A stretch of 64,000 nucleotides of DNA from Agromyces ramosus (GCF_004216665.1 NZ_SGWY01000001.1:620001-684000), one strand, 5' to 3'; shown: positions 50,491 to 61,695, counted from the first letter of the stretch. Notes: a model not told the origin generated them from the letters alone. Translations and numbers: made by a program.

Positions 50491-52374
50491 ATGACGAGCG
50501 CCGCCACCACCACGGCACCGTTGGTCCGCCATGCCGTCAAGAAGGGCGGCACGTCCGACCGACTGTCGGCGCTCCTGCTGCTCACCTTCACGCTCATCGC
50601 GATCGTGTGGGCCAACTCACCGTGGGGCGCGACCTACGACGAGTTCTGGGACACCGAGGTGGAGGTCATCGTCGGCGAATTCGCCGCGCACCTCACACTG
50701 CACCAGCTCGTGAACGACGGGTTGATGGCGTTCTTCTTCTTCACGGTCGGCCTCGAGGTGAAGCGCGAGTTCACGATCGGCGAGCTCACCGACCGCAAGC
50801 GGGCTGCGGTCCCCGTGATCGCCGCGGTCGCCGGACTCGCGCTTCCCGCCGCGATCTTCCTGCTCCTGAACGCGAACACCGGCCAGGCGCACGCATGGGG
50901 CGTCGTGATCTCGACCGACACCGCGTTCCTGCTCGGCGCGCTCGCGATCATCGGGCCGAAATTCCCGGCGCGGCTGCGCACGTTCCTGCTGACCCTTGCC
51001 GTCGTCGACGACATCGGAGCGCTCGTGGCGATCGCCGTGTTCTACAACGAGGGACTGCGGGCCCTGCCCCTCGGGATCGTGGCGGTGCTGCTCGTGGCGC
51101 TCGCCCTCGTGCGGTTCCTGCCGGTGGGCCGTGGCCCGGCGTACGCCGTGCTGGGCTTCGGACTCTGGCTCGCCGTCGCGGCGGCGGGCGTGCACCCCAC
51201 CCTCGCGGGCGTCGCCGTGGCGCTGCTCATCCCGGTGTTCCCGCCGCGGCGCATGGACGTCGAGCGCGCCGCCGAGCTCACCCGTGCGTTCCGCGAGTCG
51301 CCGAACACCACCTATGCGCGAGCGGCCACCCGCAGCCTGCGCGACTCGCTCTCGATCAACGAGCGCCTGCAGGCGGCGTGGTCGCCCTACATCGCGTTCA
51401 TCGTTCTGCCGATCTTCGCGCTCGCGAACGCGGGCGTGCGGCTCGATCCGGCGACCCTCGCCGCGGCCGTGGTCTCGCCCCTCACGTGGGGCGTGATCGC
51501 CGGCCTCGTCGTGGGCAAGTTCGTCGGCATCACCGGGGCGACGGCACTGGTGCGGATGCTCCGCATCGGCCGCCTCGCGCCGGGCCTCACGATGCCCCGC
51601 ATCGCGGGCGGCGCGGCGCTGTCGGGCATCGGCTTCACGATCGCCCTGTTCATCGTGGGACTCGCGATCGAGGACCCCGAGATGCAGGACCTCGCGCGCG
51701 TGGGCGTGCTCACGGCATCCGTCATCGCATTCGTGCTCGGCTGGGCGATCTTCGTGGTGGGCGACCGCCTCCGTCCGCCGATGGCCGTCGGCGCGAAACT
51801 CGCCCGGCCGTTCGACCCCGAGCGCGACCACTACCGCGGTCGCCCCGACGCCCCGTACCAGATCGTCGAGTACGGGGACTTCGAATGCCCGTTCTGCAGT
51901 CGAGCGACCGGCTCGATCGACGCGGTCATCGAGCACTTCGGCGACGACGTGCGGTGGGTGTGGCGGCACCTTCCGCTCGAGGCGGTGCATCCGCACGCGA
52001 AGGAGGCGGCGCAGGCGGCCGAGGCCGCAGCGCTGCAGGGGCGATTCCTCGACATGGCGCGCACGATGTTCGCGCACCAGGATCGGCTCACGACCGACGA
52101 CCTGTGCCGGCATGCCCGCGAGCTCGGCCTCGACATGGATCGCTTCGCGGAGGACCTCAGATCGCCCGCCGTGGTGCGGCGGGTGGAGGACGACATGCTC
52201 GACGCCGAGCTGATGGACCTGCACTCGACGCCGACGTTCTTCATCGGCGAGCGCCGGCACAAGCGGCCGTACGACTCCGGCACGCTGATCGCGGCCCTCG
52301 AGGCCGAACGCGAGCGGGCCGAGCAGGAGGCGGCGCGGGAGGCACGGGGCGCCCGCTCGGACGGCACCGGCTGA
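50491..52374 (+). CDS. nhaA: Na+/H+ antiporter NhaA fused to a DsbA-like thioredoxin domain
   Basis: 627 residues. Residues 1 to about 430 are NhaA with about 12 spans, including the ion-binding Asp pair in VVDDIGALV (173-174) and [13 protein letters not shown]. Residues about 445-605 are a DsbA/thioredoxin-like domain with CPFC at 466-469 and a cis-Pro motif [12 protein letters not shown]. The last 20 residues are a charged helix. NhaA exchanges sodium for protons at the membrane; the thioredoxin domain would lie on one side next to it. Such fusions are known in actinobacteria; the redox partner is unknown. Confidence 0.92.
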   Translation: MTSAATTTAPLVRHAVKKGGTSDRLSALLLLTFTLIAIVWANSPWGATYDEFWDTEVEVIVGEFAAHLTLHQLVNDGLMAFFFFTVGLEVKREFTIGELTDRKRAAVPVIAAVAGLALPAAIFLLLNANTGQAHAWGVVISTDTAFLLGALAIIGPKFPARLRTFLLTLAVVDDIGALVAIAVFYNEGLRALPLGIVAVLLVALALVRFLPVGRGPAYAVLGFGLWLAVAAAGVHPTLAGVAVALLIPVFPPRRMDVERAAELTRAFRESPNTTYARAATRSLRDSLSINERLQAAWSPYIAFIVLPIFALANAGVRLDPATLAAAVVSPLTWGVIAGLVVGKFVGITGATALVRMLRIGRLAPGLTMPRIAGGAALSGIGFTIALFIVGLAIEDPEMQDLARVGVLTASVIAFVLGWAIFVVGDRLRPPMAVGAKLARPFDPERDHYRGRPDAPYQIVEYGDFECPFCSRATGSIDAVIEHFGDDVRWVWRHLPLEAVHPHAKEAAQAAEAAALQGRFLDMARTMFAHQDRLTTDDLCRHARELGLDMDRFAEDLRSPAVVRRVEDDMLDAELMDLHSTPTFFIGERRHKRPYDSGTLIAALEAERERAEQEAAREARGARSDGTG

Positions 52375-52477
52375 CGGCGCGCGACCGGTCGCGGACACCC
52401 CCGTCGACGACCGGCACGCGCGAGGCTCGCCCGCAAGCCCGTGGTGGATGCCGAGCCGCTTCCATACGGTGTCACCC

Positions 52478-53323
52478 ATGGGACGAGACGACGACGGCAT
52501 GCGTGGCGACCCGGGCACGCTCTCGATCGTGGTCCCGGTGCGGAACGACCGCGACCGGCTCGAGCGGCTCCTGCGCTCGATCGCCGCGCAGTCGCGGGCG
52601 CCCGACGAGGTGATCGTGGTGGACAACGGCGGCAACGGCGACCTCGACGCCCTCGCCCGACGCTACGGATTCCGCATCGTGACCGAGCCCGTCGTCGGCA
52701 TCCCAGCGGCCACTGCCCGTGGTCTCGACGCGGCGTCGTCCGACGTGCTCGCCCGCGTGGACGCTGATTCCGTGCTTCCCCGCGATTGGGTGGCCGCGGC
52801 GCATGACCGCTTCGCCGACCCGGCGGTCGGCGCCGTGACGGGGTGGGCCTGGCTCCCGCGCGCGCCCCGCGGCGCCTCGCGCGTGCTCGTACTGGGCTAC
52901 CTCGGCGGCTACACGCTGCTCGCCGGCATCGGCCTCGGCCATCGTCCGCTCTGGGGCTCATCGGCCCTCGTGCGCAGTTCGCTGTGGCGAGTCGTGCGCG
53001 ACGACTTCTGTCGCGACGACCAGCGGGTGCACGACGACCTCGACCTGAGCATCCACCTTCCACCGGGCACCCGGGTACTGCGCGACCGGCGGCTGTCGGT
53101 GGGCGTCTCGACCCGCCCCTTCCGGGATCCGCAGAAGCTCTGGCGCGACGCGGCCATGGGCGTGCACACGTTCGTGCGGCACTGGCCCCACGAGTTCCCG
53201 CCGTTCCGCTGGGCGCGCATCGTGCGCGCACGGGCGACCGGCGGGGCGGCCCGGGCACCGCAGGGCGTGGCCGCGTCGGGTCAGCCCCGCTCGGGCGGCA
53301 GCACGTCGTCCCAGCCGGCCTGA
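52478..53323 (+). CDS. Glycosyltransferase family 2
   Basis: 281 residues, GT-A fold. [20 protein letters not shown] is the nucleotide-sugar site, [10 protein letters not shown] carries the DxD-type metal motif, and [18 protein letters not shown] holds the catalytic ED-like region. [19 protein letters not shown] is hydrophobic and may sit at the membrane. TACGGT ends 7 bases before the ATG, suggesting a leaderless message. The last 43 bases overlap the end of the convergent nitroreductase gene. Confidence 0.85.
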   Translation: MGRDDDGMRGDPGTLSIVVPVRNDRDRLERLLRSIAAQSRAPDEVIVVDNGGNGDLDALARRYGFRIVTEPVVGIPAATARGLDAASSDVLARVDADSVLPRDWVAAAHDRFADPAVGAVTGWAWLPRAPRGASRVLVLGYLGGYTLLAGIGLGHRPLWGSSALVRSSLWRVVRDDFCRDDQRVHDDLDLSIHLPPGTRVLRDRRLSVGVSTRPFRDPQKLWRDAAMGVHTFVRHWPHEFPPFRWARIVRARATGGAARAPQGVAASGQPRSGGSTSSQPA

Positions 53324-54093
53324 GGCGTCTCGCACGTCTCGCGGTACACGTACTGCGACGGACGCTTGCGCTCGTGGCTCACCCAGTCGATCGCCGGCCG
53401 CCGTTGCTCCTCCGGCACGTAGCCGAGGCGGTAGACCGCCATCAGCTCGAGGTCGTCGGGCACCCTCAGGAGGCGCACGACCTCGTCCCACCGACCCGGC
53501 ACCTCCATCGGGAACGAGATGAACTGGATGCCCATGCCGAGCTCGACGGTGGTGAGCCACACGTTCTCCATGGCGGCGCCCATGCTGAACACCGAGTAGA
53601 ACGAGGAGAGCTGCCCGGGCCGGTACTCCGACCGGTCGAGCATCACCCCGAGCAGCAGGGGCGACCCTGCGACGAGCTTGCGGTTCTCCTCGCCGAGCGT
53701 CTTCGGCACCCCGAACGCGTTCATGAGCTTCTGCCCGCGCGTGGTGAAGACCTGGCTCGTGAACGGGCGGAGCGCCGCCGGGAGCCGGTCGAACAGCATG
53801 CCGCTGCGCTGCTGCTCCATCTCGGCCTGGCTGAAGCGGAAGTACGGCTTGTACCGCTCGAAGAAGGTGCCGTTGGACATGGCCTCGGTCATGCTCTCAC
53901 TCGAGATGCGCGCGATCCGCTCGATCGTCTCCCGGTTCTCGACGACCACGAAACGCCAGGGCTGGCTGTTGAGCTGCGACGGGGCCCGTCCGGCCGCCTC
54001 CAGGAGGGTCCGCTGGTGCTCCTCCGAGACTGGATCGGGCAGGAACGGTCCGTTCGTCGTCTTGCGGCGGCGGATGGCGTCGAGCAGCTCCAT
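53281..54093 (-). CDS. Nitroreductase-family flavoprotein
   Basis: 270 residues. The opening [20 protein letters not shown], the FMN-binding [16 protein letters not shown], and [19 protein letters not shown] are the family's conserved motifs. It probably reduces nitroaromatics, quinones or flavins with NAD(P)H. It shares 43 bases of its 3' end with the convergent glycosyltransferase gene. Confidence 0.9.
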   Translation of the reverse strand: MELLDAIRRRKTTNGPFLPDPVSEEHQRTLLEAAGRAPSQLNSQPWRFVVVENRETIERIARISSESMTEAMSNGTFFERYKPYFRFSQAEMEQQRSGMLFDRLPAALRPFTSQVFTTRGQKLMNAFGVPKTLGEENRKLVAGSPLLLGVMLDRSEYRPGQLSSFYSVFSMGAAMENVWLTTVELGMGIQFISFPMEVPGRWDEVVRLLRVPDDLELMAVYRLGYVPEEQRRPAIDWVSHERKRPSQYVYRETCETPQAGWDDVLPPERG

Positions 54094-54100
54094 GCGGGTG

Positions 54101-54469
54101 CTACCTCCTCGTCTCGGGCGCCAGCGAGCGGATCAGCGCGGCCGCGAAGAACGGCGCCGCCGACAGGGCGATGAGCGGATGCCGCCGGGTGCGCGTGCCG
54201 GCGTACGGGATCAGCGCCAGCGGCACCGCGGAGGGCGCGAGCAACGCCGCCGCCTCGCGGCTGACGCGGCGCGGACGCCCCCACGCCGCCGAGCTCATCG
54301 CCCCGGCGGCGAGCGCGGAGGTGGCGACGTACAGGGCGTGGTGCACCCACCTGGCGTTCCGCGTGTCGACCAGCCGCAGGGCGACGGATGCCCCGAGCGC
54401 GCAGGTCGCCGCGAAGCTCACGGCGGCCGCGGTGAACATCGGGGCGGAGCGCGCACGTCCGTCGGTCAC
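54101..54469 (-). CDS. Small membrane protein of unknown function
   Basis: 122 residues with three or four hydrophobic stretches, for example [20 protein letters not shown] and ALIRSL near the end. It starts with GTG 2 bases after the AI-2E-like stop and ends 8 bases before the nitroreductase start, so it is in an operon with both. The family is not recognised. Confidence 0.65.
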   Translation of the reverse strand: MTDGRARSAPMFTAAAVSFAATCALGASVALRLVDTRNARWVHHALYVATSALAAGAMSSAAWGRPRRVSREAAALLAPSAVPLALIPYAGTRTRRHPLIALSAAPFFAAALIRSLAPETRR

Positions 54470-54471
54470 GA

Positions 54472-55734
54472 TCAGGCGACCGGGGTCCCGCCGGCAGTGC
54501 CCGCGGGAAGCTCCTCGGGATGCGACGTGGCGTCGGAATGCGATCGTCGGCGGCGCCGGAGGGACTTGCGTTCATCGATCGATGGATCCGGTCCATCCCA
54601 GACCTTGATGATCGCCCAGCCCACGGCGGTGAGCGGAACCGCCAGCACGGCGCCGATGATGCCCGCCAGGATCGTCCCGGCAGTCAGCGCGATGAGGATG
54701 ACGAGCGGATGGAGCTTCAGCGACTGCGCCATCACGACGGGCTGCAGCAGGTCGCCCTCGAGCTGGTTCACGACGATGACGATCGCGATGACGATGAGGG
54801 CGACCACGGGCCCGTTCGCCACGAGAGCGACCAGGGCGGCGAGGATGCCGGCGACCGTCGCACCGACGAGCGGGATGAACGCCGTGAGGAACACGATGAC
54901 CGAGAGCGGCAGGGCGAGCGGCACCTGCAGCACGACGAGCCCGATGCCGATCGCCACGGCGTCGACGAGGGCGACGATCGCCGTGCCCCGGACGTACCCG
55001 CCGAGCACCTTCACGCTCGTCACGCCCACGCGACGCCCGCGCTCCAGGCGCTCGCCGCGGAAGGGCCGCATGAAGAACGCCCAGATCCGGTCGCCGTCCT
55101 TGAGGAAGAAGAACAGCACCACGAGCATCAGCAGGAGGCCGGCGACGAACTCCGTCGCCCGTGAGACGCCGGTGAGCGCCGTCTGTCCGAACTCGGCGCT
55201 GGTCAGGAAGTCCACGATCGAGTTGCGCGCGTCCTCGACCTGCTGCTCGTCGATCGGGAACGGCAGCGTCTGCACCCAGCCGAGCAGGTCGTCGAAGCCG
55301 TCGGTCGCCGCGGTGGAGAGCTCATCCCACTGGTTGCGCACGGCGAACACGATGGCGGTGATGATGCCGCCGAGCACGAGGATGCCGCCGAGGAGGGTCA
55401 CCCACGCCGCGAGGATCGGCGCGAGCCCGATGCGGCGGAGCCAGCCCACGAGCGGGCTCGCCGCGGCCGCGAGGATGAGCGCGATGAGCACGGGGATGAC
55501 GAGGAGCTTGACCTGCACGAGCGCCCAGACGGCGACGGCGCCGAGCACGAGCACGAGCAGGACCTGGAGGCTGCGGATCGCCCAGCGGCCCAGGCGGTCG
55601 TTCCAGATCGGCCCCCCGGCTCCGCGACGGGCGGTGTCGCCGTGGGATGCCGAGGGTTCGCCGGGTTCGCCGGGCTTCCGCGGGCCGCCGGGCTCGCCGG
55701 CGGCGACGGTCTGGCGCGCGCGTCGGAAGATCAT
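54472..55734 (-). CDS. AI-2E family transporter (second copy)
   Basis: 420 residues. The cytoplasmic N terminus has collagen-like GEPGGPRKPGEPGEP. The membrane core has about eight spans with the family motifs LVVLFFFLKDGDRIWAFFMR, VLGGYVRGTAIVALVDAV, VFLTAFIPLVGATVAGILAA and DLLQPVVMAQSLKLHPLVI. A basic tail (RRRRRS) ends the protein. It is only distantly similar to the 36134-37258 copy. Its substrate is unknown. Confidence 0.88.
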   Translation of the reverse strand: MIFRRARQTVAAGEPGGPRKPGEPGEPSASHGDTARRGAGGPIWNDRLGRWAIRSLQVLLVLVLGAVAVWALVQVKLLVIPVLIALILAAAASPLVGWLRRIGLAPILAAWVTLLGGILVLGGIITAIVFAVRNQWDELSTAATDGFDDLLGWVQTLPFPIDEQQVEDARNSIVDFLTSAEFGQTALTGVSRATEFVAGLLLMLVVLFFFLKDGDRIWAFFMRPFRGERLERGRRVGVTSVKVLGGYVRGTAIVALVDAVAIGIGLVVLQVPLALPLSVIVFLTAFIPLVGATVAGILAALVALVANGPVVALIVIAIVIVVNQLEGDLLQPVVMAQSLKLHPLVILIALTAGTILAGIIGAVLAVPLTAVGWAIIKVWDGPDPSIDERKSLRRRRRSHSDATSHPEELPAGTAGGTPVA

Positions 55735-55950
55735 GCGACGACCTTAGGGCCGGCACGGCCCGCGCCCCATGCCTTGACGCGGAGCGGCGCACATGCAACG
55801 ACGGTCGGGGCGGGTCTCGCGATCGCCTGGTCCAGGGCGAAGATGGCGTGGACGACGGGTCCGGCAGTGACGTCCGGGCCGTGGGGCCGAACGGCTCGAG
55901 GTGGATTCCCCGATGCCGCCGCGGCCGAACCGGAGATACACTCACCGTCC

Positions 55951-56658
55951 ATGGACATGCTGAAGGGCGAACAGATCGCCGCGGCCAATCTGACCGACTG
56001 GCGCAAGCTGGCCCAGGGACTGCATGCCCGGTACCTGGTCGACGACTTCGGCACCGGCGCACGGTTCGTCGTCGCAGTGGGCGAGGCGGGCGACGCGCTC
56101 GGCCACCACCCGCGCGTGTCGATCGGCGATGGGCACGTCGATCTCGAGTTGGTCAGCGACGACGCCGTCTACCGCGACGACGAGGGCACCGAACACGTCG
56201 TCGAGTGGGTGACCCGGCAGGATGTCGACCTCGCTCGGCGGATCACCGAGATCGCGGCCGACCACGGGGTCGCCGCCGACCCGGCCTCGGTCGGCGAGAT
56301 CGAGCTCGGCCTCGACACGGCCCACTCCGCGACCATCGCCCCGGTGTGGGCCGCCCTCCTGACCGGGAGCGCCGAGTCCCAGGGCCGCGGGTCCCCGAGC
56401 GACGAGATCCGGGACGCCACGGGACGGGTACCGAACCTGTGGTTCGGGGACGCCGAGGAGCACGACACCCCCCGTCAACGGTTCCACATCGAGGTCTACG
56501 TGGCGCCCGAGGTCGTCGACCAGCGGATCGCCGCCGCCCTCGCCGCGGGCGGCACCGTCGTCGACGACAGCGACGCGCCCTCGCTCACGGTGATCGCCGA
56601 CCAGGACGGCAACACGGGAGTCGTCTGCGTCGACGTGTCCGCTGCGCAGAAGGAGTGA
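55951..56658 (+). CDS. Pterin-carbinolamine-dehydratase-like/VOC fusion protein
   Basis: 235 residues. The N-terminal half resembles pterin-4a-carbinolamine dehydratase (ALGHHPRVSIGDGHVDLEL, with HHP at 52-54). The C-terminal half is a VOC/glyoxalase-like domain (LWFGDAEEHDTPRQRFHIEV, VIADQDGNTGVVCVDV). Substrates are unknown. A TACACT -10 ends 8 bases before the ATG with no ribosome site, so the message is probably leaderless. The preceding 216 bases hold this promoter and nothing else clear. Confidence 0.82.
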   Translation: MDMLKGEQIAAANLTDWRKLAQGLHARYLVDDFGTGARFVVAVGEAGDALGHHPRVSIGDGHVDLELVSDDAVYRDDEGTEHVVEWVTRQDVDLARRITEIAADHGVAADPASVGEIELGLDTAHSATIAPVWAALLTGSAESQGRGSPSDEIRDATGRVPNLWFGDAEEHDTPRQRFHIEVYVAPEVVDQRIAAALAAGGTVVDDSDAPSLTVIADQDGNTGVVCVDVSAAQKE

Positions 56659-56744
56659 TCCGCCGACTCGGGTGATGATCGCCCACCGTGCCGGAGCGAC
56701 CTTCACGCCATCATCGCGTGGACCGGACGAGCGCGAGACACGCC

Positions 56745-57329
56745 CTAGGCCGAGCCGCTCCACGGCGCCGGGACGAGGACCCAGCACACCTCCGCGCCCG
56801 CGTCGTCCTCCGCGTGCCAGCTGTGGGGCTCGCGCCCCGGGAAGGTCAGGGCGTCGCCGGTCTCGAGGCGCACCGAGCGATCGGCGAAGCGCACGGTCAC
56901 GGCGCCCGAGACCACGTGCATCACCTCGACGTCGGCGTTGACCGTGTAGAGCTCGTGGCCGCCGTGGGCGCCGGGCACGAGCGAGGACCGGATGAGCTGC
57001 ACGCGCGACTCACCACGCGGTGACATGAGCAGCTCCGTCACCCCGACGCCGCCCAGGTTGATGTTCGGTGCGTCGGCTCGCGTGATGCGCTGGATCTCGG
57101 GCTCGGCGAAGAGCGCGCCGACGGGCAGCGAGAGCACCTGGCACAGCTGCACGAGCGTCGCGACGCTCGGCGACGTCTCGTCGCGCTCGACCCGGCTGAG
57201 GAAGCCCTTGCTGAGCCCGCTCGACTCCGCGACCTGCGCGAGCGTGAGGTTCTGCGCGATGCGCGTGCTGCGCAGCTTGGCGCCGATCGGCGTGCCCACC
57301 GCGTCGGCCGACGGATGGATCGGGCGCAT
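56745..57329 (-). CDS. XRE-family regulator with C-terminal cupin domain
   Basis: 194 residues. The helix-turn-helix is at about 15-70 ([20 protein letters not shown], then ERDETSPSV). The cupin sensor at about 120-185 has [20 protein letters not shown] and [13 protein letters not shown] chose the ATG after GGGAGGAG; a reading starting further upstream lacks such a site. It resembles PuuR-type regulators of amine catabolism. It is divergent from the ureohydrolase gene and likely controls it. Confidence 0.9.
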   Translation of the reverse strand: MRPIHPSADAVGTPIGAKLRSTRIAQNLTLAQVAESSGLSKGFLSRVERDETSPSVATLVQLCQVLSLPVGALFAEPEIQRITRADAPNINLGGVGVTELLMSPRGESRVQLIRSSLVPGAHGGHELYTVNADVEVMHVVSGAVTVRFADRSVRLETGDALTFPGREPHSWHAEDDAGAEVCWVLVPAPWSGSA

Positions 57330-57411
57330 GCGCACTCCTCCCTTGACGGCGGTGGCAACGGCGTCGTACAGTTGCCGCAAGTTTTCTCAACAGTACCAAA
57401 GGTTTCGTAAT
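57330..57411. promoter_or_regulatory. Divergent promoter region of the ureohydrolase cluster
   Basis: 82 bases, far more AT-rich toward the ureohydrolase side. Two similar direct segments, AGTTTTCTCA and AGGTTTCGTA, lie 18 bases apart just before the ATG, and a TTGCCGCAA palindrome precedes them. They are candidate sites for the XRE-cupin regulator; the -10 is not clear. Confidence 0.45.
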
Positions 57412-58395
57412 ATGCAACTCACTCCCGACGAATCGAGCAGCGGCATCCGCGGCCCCGTCGATGCGAGCGTCGTGCCGCGCTTCGCCGGCATCGCCACGTT
57501 CGCGCGACTCCCGCGCCTCGACGAGGTCGATCGCGCCGACGTCGCGATCGCCGGGGTGCCGTTCGACAGCGGGGTGAGCTACCGCCCGGGCGCCCGCTTC
57601 GGTCCAGCGCACGTGCGAGAGGCCTCGCGCCTCCTCCGCCCCTACAACCCCGCTCAAGACGTGTTCCCGTTCGGTGCGCAGCAGGTCGCGGATGCCGGCG
57701 ACATCGTCGCCAACCCGTTCGACATCGCCGAGGCGGTGCGCCAGGTCGAGGCCGGCGCGAGGGAGCTCGCCGAGCGCGCGGGCCGGCTCGTGGTGATCGG
57801 CGGCGACCACACCATCGCGCTTCCGCTCCTGCGGGCGGTGCACGCGCAGCACGGTCCCGTCGCGGTGCTGCACTTCGACGCGCACCTCGACACGTGGGAC
57901 ACCTACTTCGGGGCGCCCATGACCCATGGCACGCCATTCCGCCGCGCATCCGAGGAGGGGCTCATCGACCTCACCGCGAGCATGCACGTCGGCATCCGCG
58001 GCCCGCTCTACGCGAAGGGCGACCTCGAGGACGACGAGCGCCTCGGCTTCTCGATCATCACCAGCGAATACCTCGAGGAGCACGGGCCGGCGGCGGCGAT
58101 CGATCGCATGCGCGCCCGCATCGGCGACGCACCGCTCTACATCTCGATCGACATCGACGTGCTCGACCCTGCTCACGCGCCGGGCACGGGCACACCCGAG
58201 GCCGGCGGCCTGACGAGCCGGGAGCTCCTGCGCATGATCCGGGCGCTGTCCGACCGCCGCATCGTGGGCGCCGACATCGTCGAGGTCGCGCCCGCCTACG
58301 ACCACGCGCAACTCACCGCCGTCGCGGCGAGCCACGTGGCCTACGAGCTCATCAGCGCGATGGCGCCGCGCGGCGCCCGGCCCTCCGCGGGCTGA
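57412..58395 (+). CDS. Ureohydrolase, agmatinase-like
   Basis: 327 residues with the three manganese-site motifs of the arginase/agmatinase family: [27 protein letters not shown] and [38 protein letters not shown] is the agmatinase-type start. It hydrolyses a guanidino compound to urea and an amine. Agmatine, guanidinobutyrate and guanidinopropionate are all possible; the neighbouring NCS1 permease makes an unusual substrate plausible. The ribosome site is weak. Confidence 0.88.
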   Translation: MQLTPDESSSGIRGPVDASVVPRFAGIATFARLPRLDEVDRADVAIAGVPFDSGVSYRPGARFGPAHVREASRLLRPYNPAQDVFPFGAQQVADAGDIVANPFDIAEAVRQVEAGARELAERAGRLVVIGGDHTIALPLLRAVHAQHGPVAVLHFDAHLDTWDTYFGAPMTHGTPFRRASEEGLIDLTASMHVGIRGPLYAKGDLEDDERLGFSIITSEYLEEHGPAAAIDRMRARIGDAPLYISIDIDVLDPAHAPGTGTPEAGGLTSRELLRMIRALSDRRIVGADIVEVAPAYDHAQLTAVAASHVAYELISAMAPRGARPSAG

Positions 58396-58457
58396 CGGCC
58401 GCCCCCAACGCAGCCCGCGCACCCAACCCGCAACCCCGAGGCGAAGGAGCCCCACCG

Positions 58458-58883
58458 ATGACCGAGCAGACCCAACCGACTCGAGAGGCGGTGCTGGCCG
58501 CGGCATCCGAGATCGTGCAGGCCTTCGCCGACACCGACGGCGAACGGTACTTCGCGACGTTCGCCCCCGAGGCGACGTTCGTGTTCCACACCGAGCACGA
58601 GCGGCTCGCCGACCGGGCGACGTACGAACGGCTCTGGGCGAGCTGGGTCGACGGCGGATGGCATGTCGTGTCGTGCACGTCGAGCGACCAGCTCGTGCAG
58701 TCGTTCCCGGGCGGAGCGGTGTTCTCGCACTCCGTCGACACCACGGTCGAGACGGGCCAGGGCACCGAGTCGTATCGCGAACGGGAGACCATCGTCTTCC
58801 GTGCCGACCCGGCGACGGATGGCACGGCGCCGCGTCTCGTCGCCGTGCACGAGCACCTCTCCCCCATGCCCGACGCCGCCTGA
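58458..58883 (+). CDS. NTF2-like (SnoaL-type) protein
   Basis: 141 residues of the cone-shaped alpha+beta fold: EIVQAFADTDGERYFATFAP begins the domain, with DRATYERLWASWVD and YRERETIVFR in the sheet. Proteins of this fold serve as small enzymes or binding partners; the role here is unknown. AGGAG precedes the ATG. It sits between the ureohydrolase and the permease, which implies a role in the same pathway. Confidence 0.78.
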   Translation: MTEQTQPTREAVLAAASEIVQAFADTDGERYFATFAPEATFVFHTEHERLADRATYERLWASWVDGGWHVVSCTSSDQLVQSFPGGAVFSHSVDTTVETGQGTESYRERETIVFRADPATDGTAPRLVAVHEHLSPMPDAA

Positions 58884-58928
58884 TCCACCCCCGTCACCCC
58901 GACACCCCACTCACCGAGGAGACCTGCA

Positions 58929-60320
58929 ATGTCGCTCTACTCCCGCCTCGAGCAGTACCTCGAGGAACACTCCGATGACGCCGGCCCCGTGCGCGGCACC
59001 CTGTCCCTCCCCCGCATCGGCATGATCTGGCTCGCCGCGAACCTCGTGGTCACGACGCTGCTCACGGGCACGCTCTTCGTGCCGGGCGTCGACTACGGCC
59101 TCGTGATCGTGCTCATCATCGTCGGCACCCTCGTCGGTGCGGCGGTGCTGGTGACGGTTGGCAACATCGGCACCCGCACCGGACTGCCCACCATGGCCCT
59201 CACCCGCGGACCGTTCGGCACGCGCGGCAGCCTGCTGCCGGTCGCCGCGAACGTCATCATCCTCATGGGCTGGAGCTGGGTGCAGGCGATGCTCGCCGGC
59301 ATCGCACTCGACTTCCTGGTGGCCTCCGTCACCGGGTTCTCGAGCCCCGTCATGTTCGCGGTGCTCTGCCAGACCCTCGTCGTGATCCTCGCGATCTTCG
59401 GGCACACCGGCATCGCGCGCGTGGAACCCTGGCTCGCCGTGCTGATCCTCGGCATCATGGCGTACATCTTCGTGGTCGCCTTCACGACCTACGCGCCGTC
59501 GGAGTACCTCGGCATCCCGGCCGACCCGTCGCTCGGCTACACGCCCATCCTCGTGCTCGACGTGGTGATCGCCACCGCGATCTCGTGGACCGTGCTGTCG
59601 GCCGACTTCAACCGCTTCGCGAAGTCGAGCCGCGCGGGCATGATCGGCTCGGGCATCGGCTACACCCTCTCGACGGTCATCTCGATGGCGATCGGCGCGA
59701 CCGCGATCGGATACGTCGTGCTGTCAGGCGGCGAGGCGATCCCCTTCGACCCGGTGACGATCGTCGAGCCGTTCGGAGCCCCGCTCGCCGTCGTGATCTT
59801 CCTCTCGGTCATGGCCACCAACACGATGGTCGTCTACGGAATGGTCACCACGATCGTGAACGCGGTGCCCGGGCGCGCGAAGCTGAAGTTCCTGCCGACG
59901 GCGCTCATCGTCGGGATCATCTCGATCATCGGCTCGACCTGGTTCGGCCTGCTCAACCAGTTCACGACGTTCCTCGTGACGATCGGCGCCCTGTTCGCGC
60001 CGGTGTTCGCGATCATGATCGCCGACTACTACATCGTCAAGCGGGGGGCCTACACGGCCGACATCCTCAAGGCGCGCGAGGGCCGATACTGGTACCTCGC
60101 CGGGGTGAACTGGGCAGCCGTCGTCGTGTGGGCGATCGGGGCGGTCGCGGCGTACGTCTTCACGTACACCCTGCCGACGCCGGTCGGCGCGACGATCCCG
60201 GCGTTCGTGATCACCTTCGTGCTCTACCTGCTCGTCTCGCTGCGGGAGCGCTCCTCGACGCGGGCGGAGCCGAGCACGAACCTCGCGGATGCCGCGCCCG
60301 AGGCCGTGCCGCATGCGTGA
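58929..60320 (+). CDS. NCS1-family permease (cytosine/purine type)
   Basis: 463 residues, about 12 spans. GLPTMALTRGPFGTRGSLLP is the substrate-pocket helix region of NCS1 carriers, followed by GWSWVQAMLAGIAL, and SADFNRFAKSSRAGMIGSGI matches the conserved loop. IADYYIVKRGAY is also typical. GAGGAGA precedes the ATG. By family it imports a nucleobase, hydantoin or similar compound with a cation; the neighbouring ureohydrolase suggests a guanidino-containing one. Its end overlaps the cyclase start by 8 bases. Confidence 0.9.
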   Translation: MSLYSRLEQYLEEHSDDAGPVRGTLSLPRIGMIWLAANLVVTTLLTGTLFVPGVDYGLVIVLIIVGTLVGAAVLVTVGNIGTRTGLPTMALTRGPFGTRGSLLPVAANVIILMGWSWVQAMLAGIALDFLVASVTGFSSPVMFAVLCQTLVVILAIFGHTGIARVEPWLAVLILGIMAYIFVVAFTTYAPSEYLGIPADPSLGYTPILVLDVVIATAISWTVLSADFNRFAKSSRAGMIGSGIGYTLSTVISMAIGATAIGYVVLSGGEAIPFDPVTIVEPFGAPLAVVIFLSVMATNTMVVYGMVTTIVNAVPGRAKLKFLPTALIVGIISIIGSTWFGLLNQFTTFLVTIGALFAPVFAIMIADYYIVKRGAYTADILKAREGRYWYLAGVNWAAVVVWAIGAVAAYVFTYTLPTPVGATIPAFVITFVLYLLVSLRERSSTRAEPSTNLADAAPEAVPHA

Positions 60321-60942
60321 CCTGAGCCATCCGATCCGATCGGGGATGCAGGTCTACCCGGGCGACCCCGAGGTCCGACTGTCGGCGGCGCTCGAGCTGG
60401 AGCGCGACGGCGCCGCCGTCACCGCGCTCCAGCTCGGGTCGCACAGCGGCACGCACGTCGACGCGCCGGCGCACACCGTCGCCGGCGGACGCACGATGGA
60501 CGCCGTCGGCCTCGACGAGCTCGTCGGCGACGCCCTCGTGATCCGGGTGCCGGGCCTCGCCGACGGCGCGACGGTCGGCATCGACGAGCTCGGTGAGGTG
60601 CCGGCGGGGGTGCCCGGGATCGTCGTGATCGACACGGGCTGGGCGCGGCACTTCGGCACCGAGCGGGCGCTGCGGCATCCGGCGATCGGCGTCGAGGCGG
60701 CGCGCCTGCTCGTCGACCGCGGCATGCGGGTGCTCGGCGTCGACACGCTGAGCCCCGATCCGACGGATGCCGCGGGCACCTCGGAATTCCCGGTGCACGA
60801 GGTCGTGCTCGGCGGCGACGGGCTCATCGTCGAGAACCTCACCGGGCTCGACGACCTGCCGACGCGCGTGCGGATCGGGATCTTCCCGCTGCGCCTCGGC
60901 GACGACGGCGCACCCGCCCGCGTGGTGGCGTTCGTGGACTGA
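60313..60942 (+). CDS. Cyclase-family (kynurenine formamidase-like) hydrolase
   Basis: 209 residues. LQLGSHSGTHVDAPAHTVAG is the HxGTHxDxPxH metal motif. RDLSHPIRSGMQVYPGDPEV is the typical start, and LGVDTLSPDP is the conserved middle motif. It would cleave an amide or formamide with a bound metal. It overlaps the permease stop and completes the ureohydrolase operon. Confidence 0.88.
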   Translation: MRDLSHPIRSGMQVYPGDPEVRLSAALELERDGAAVTALQLGSHSGTHVDAPAHTVAGGRTMDAVGLDELVGDALVIRVPGLADGATVGIDELGEVPAGVPGIVVIDTGWARHFGTERALRHPAIGVEAARLLVDRGMRVLGVDTLSPDPTDAAGTSEFPVHEVVLGGDGLIVENLTGLDDLPTRVRIGIFPLRLGDDGAPARVVAFVD

Positions 60943-61002
60943 GCGGCTCGCCGTCCGGGCGATCCGACGGGCTCACGGCCCACTGTCGCACGGACGTCGC
61001 GC

Positions 61003-61695
<693 letters not shown>

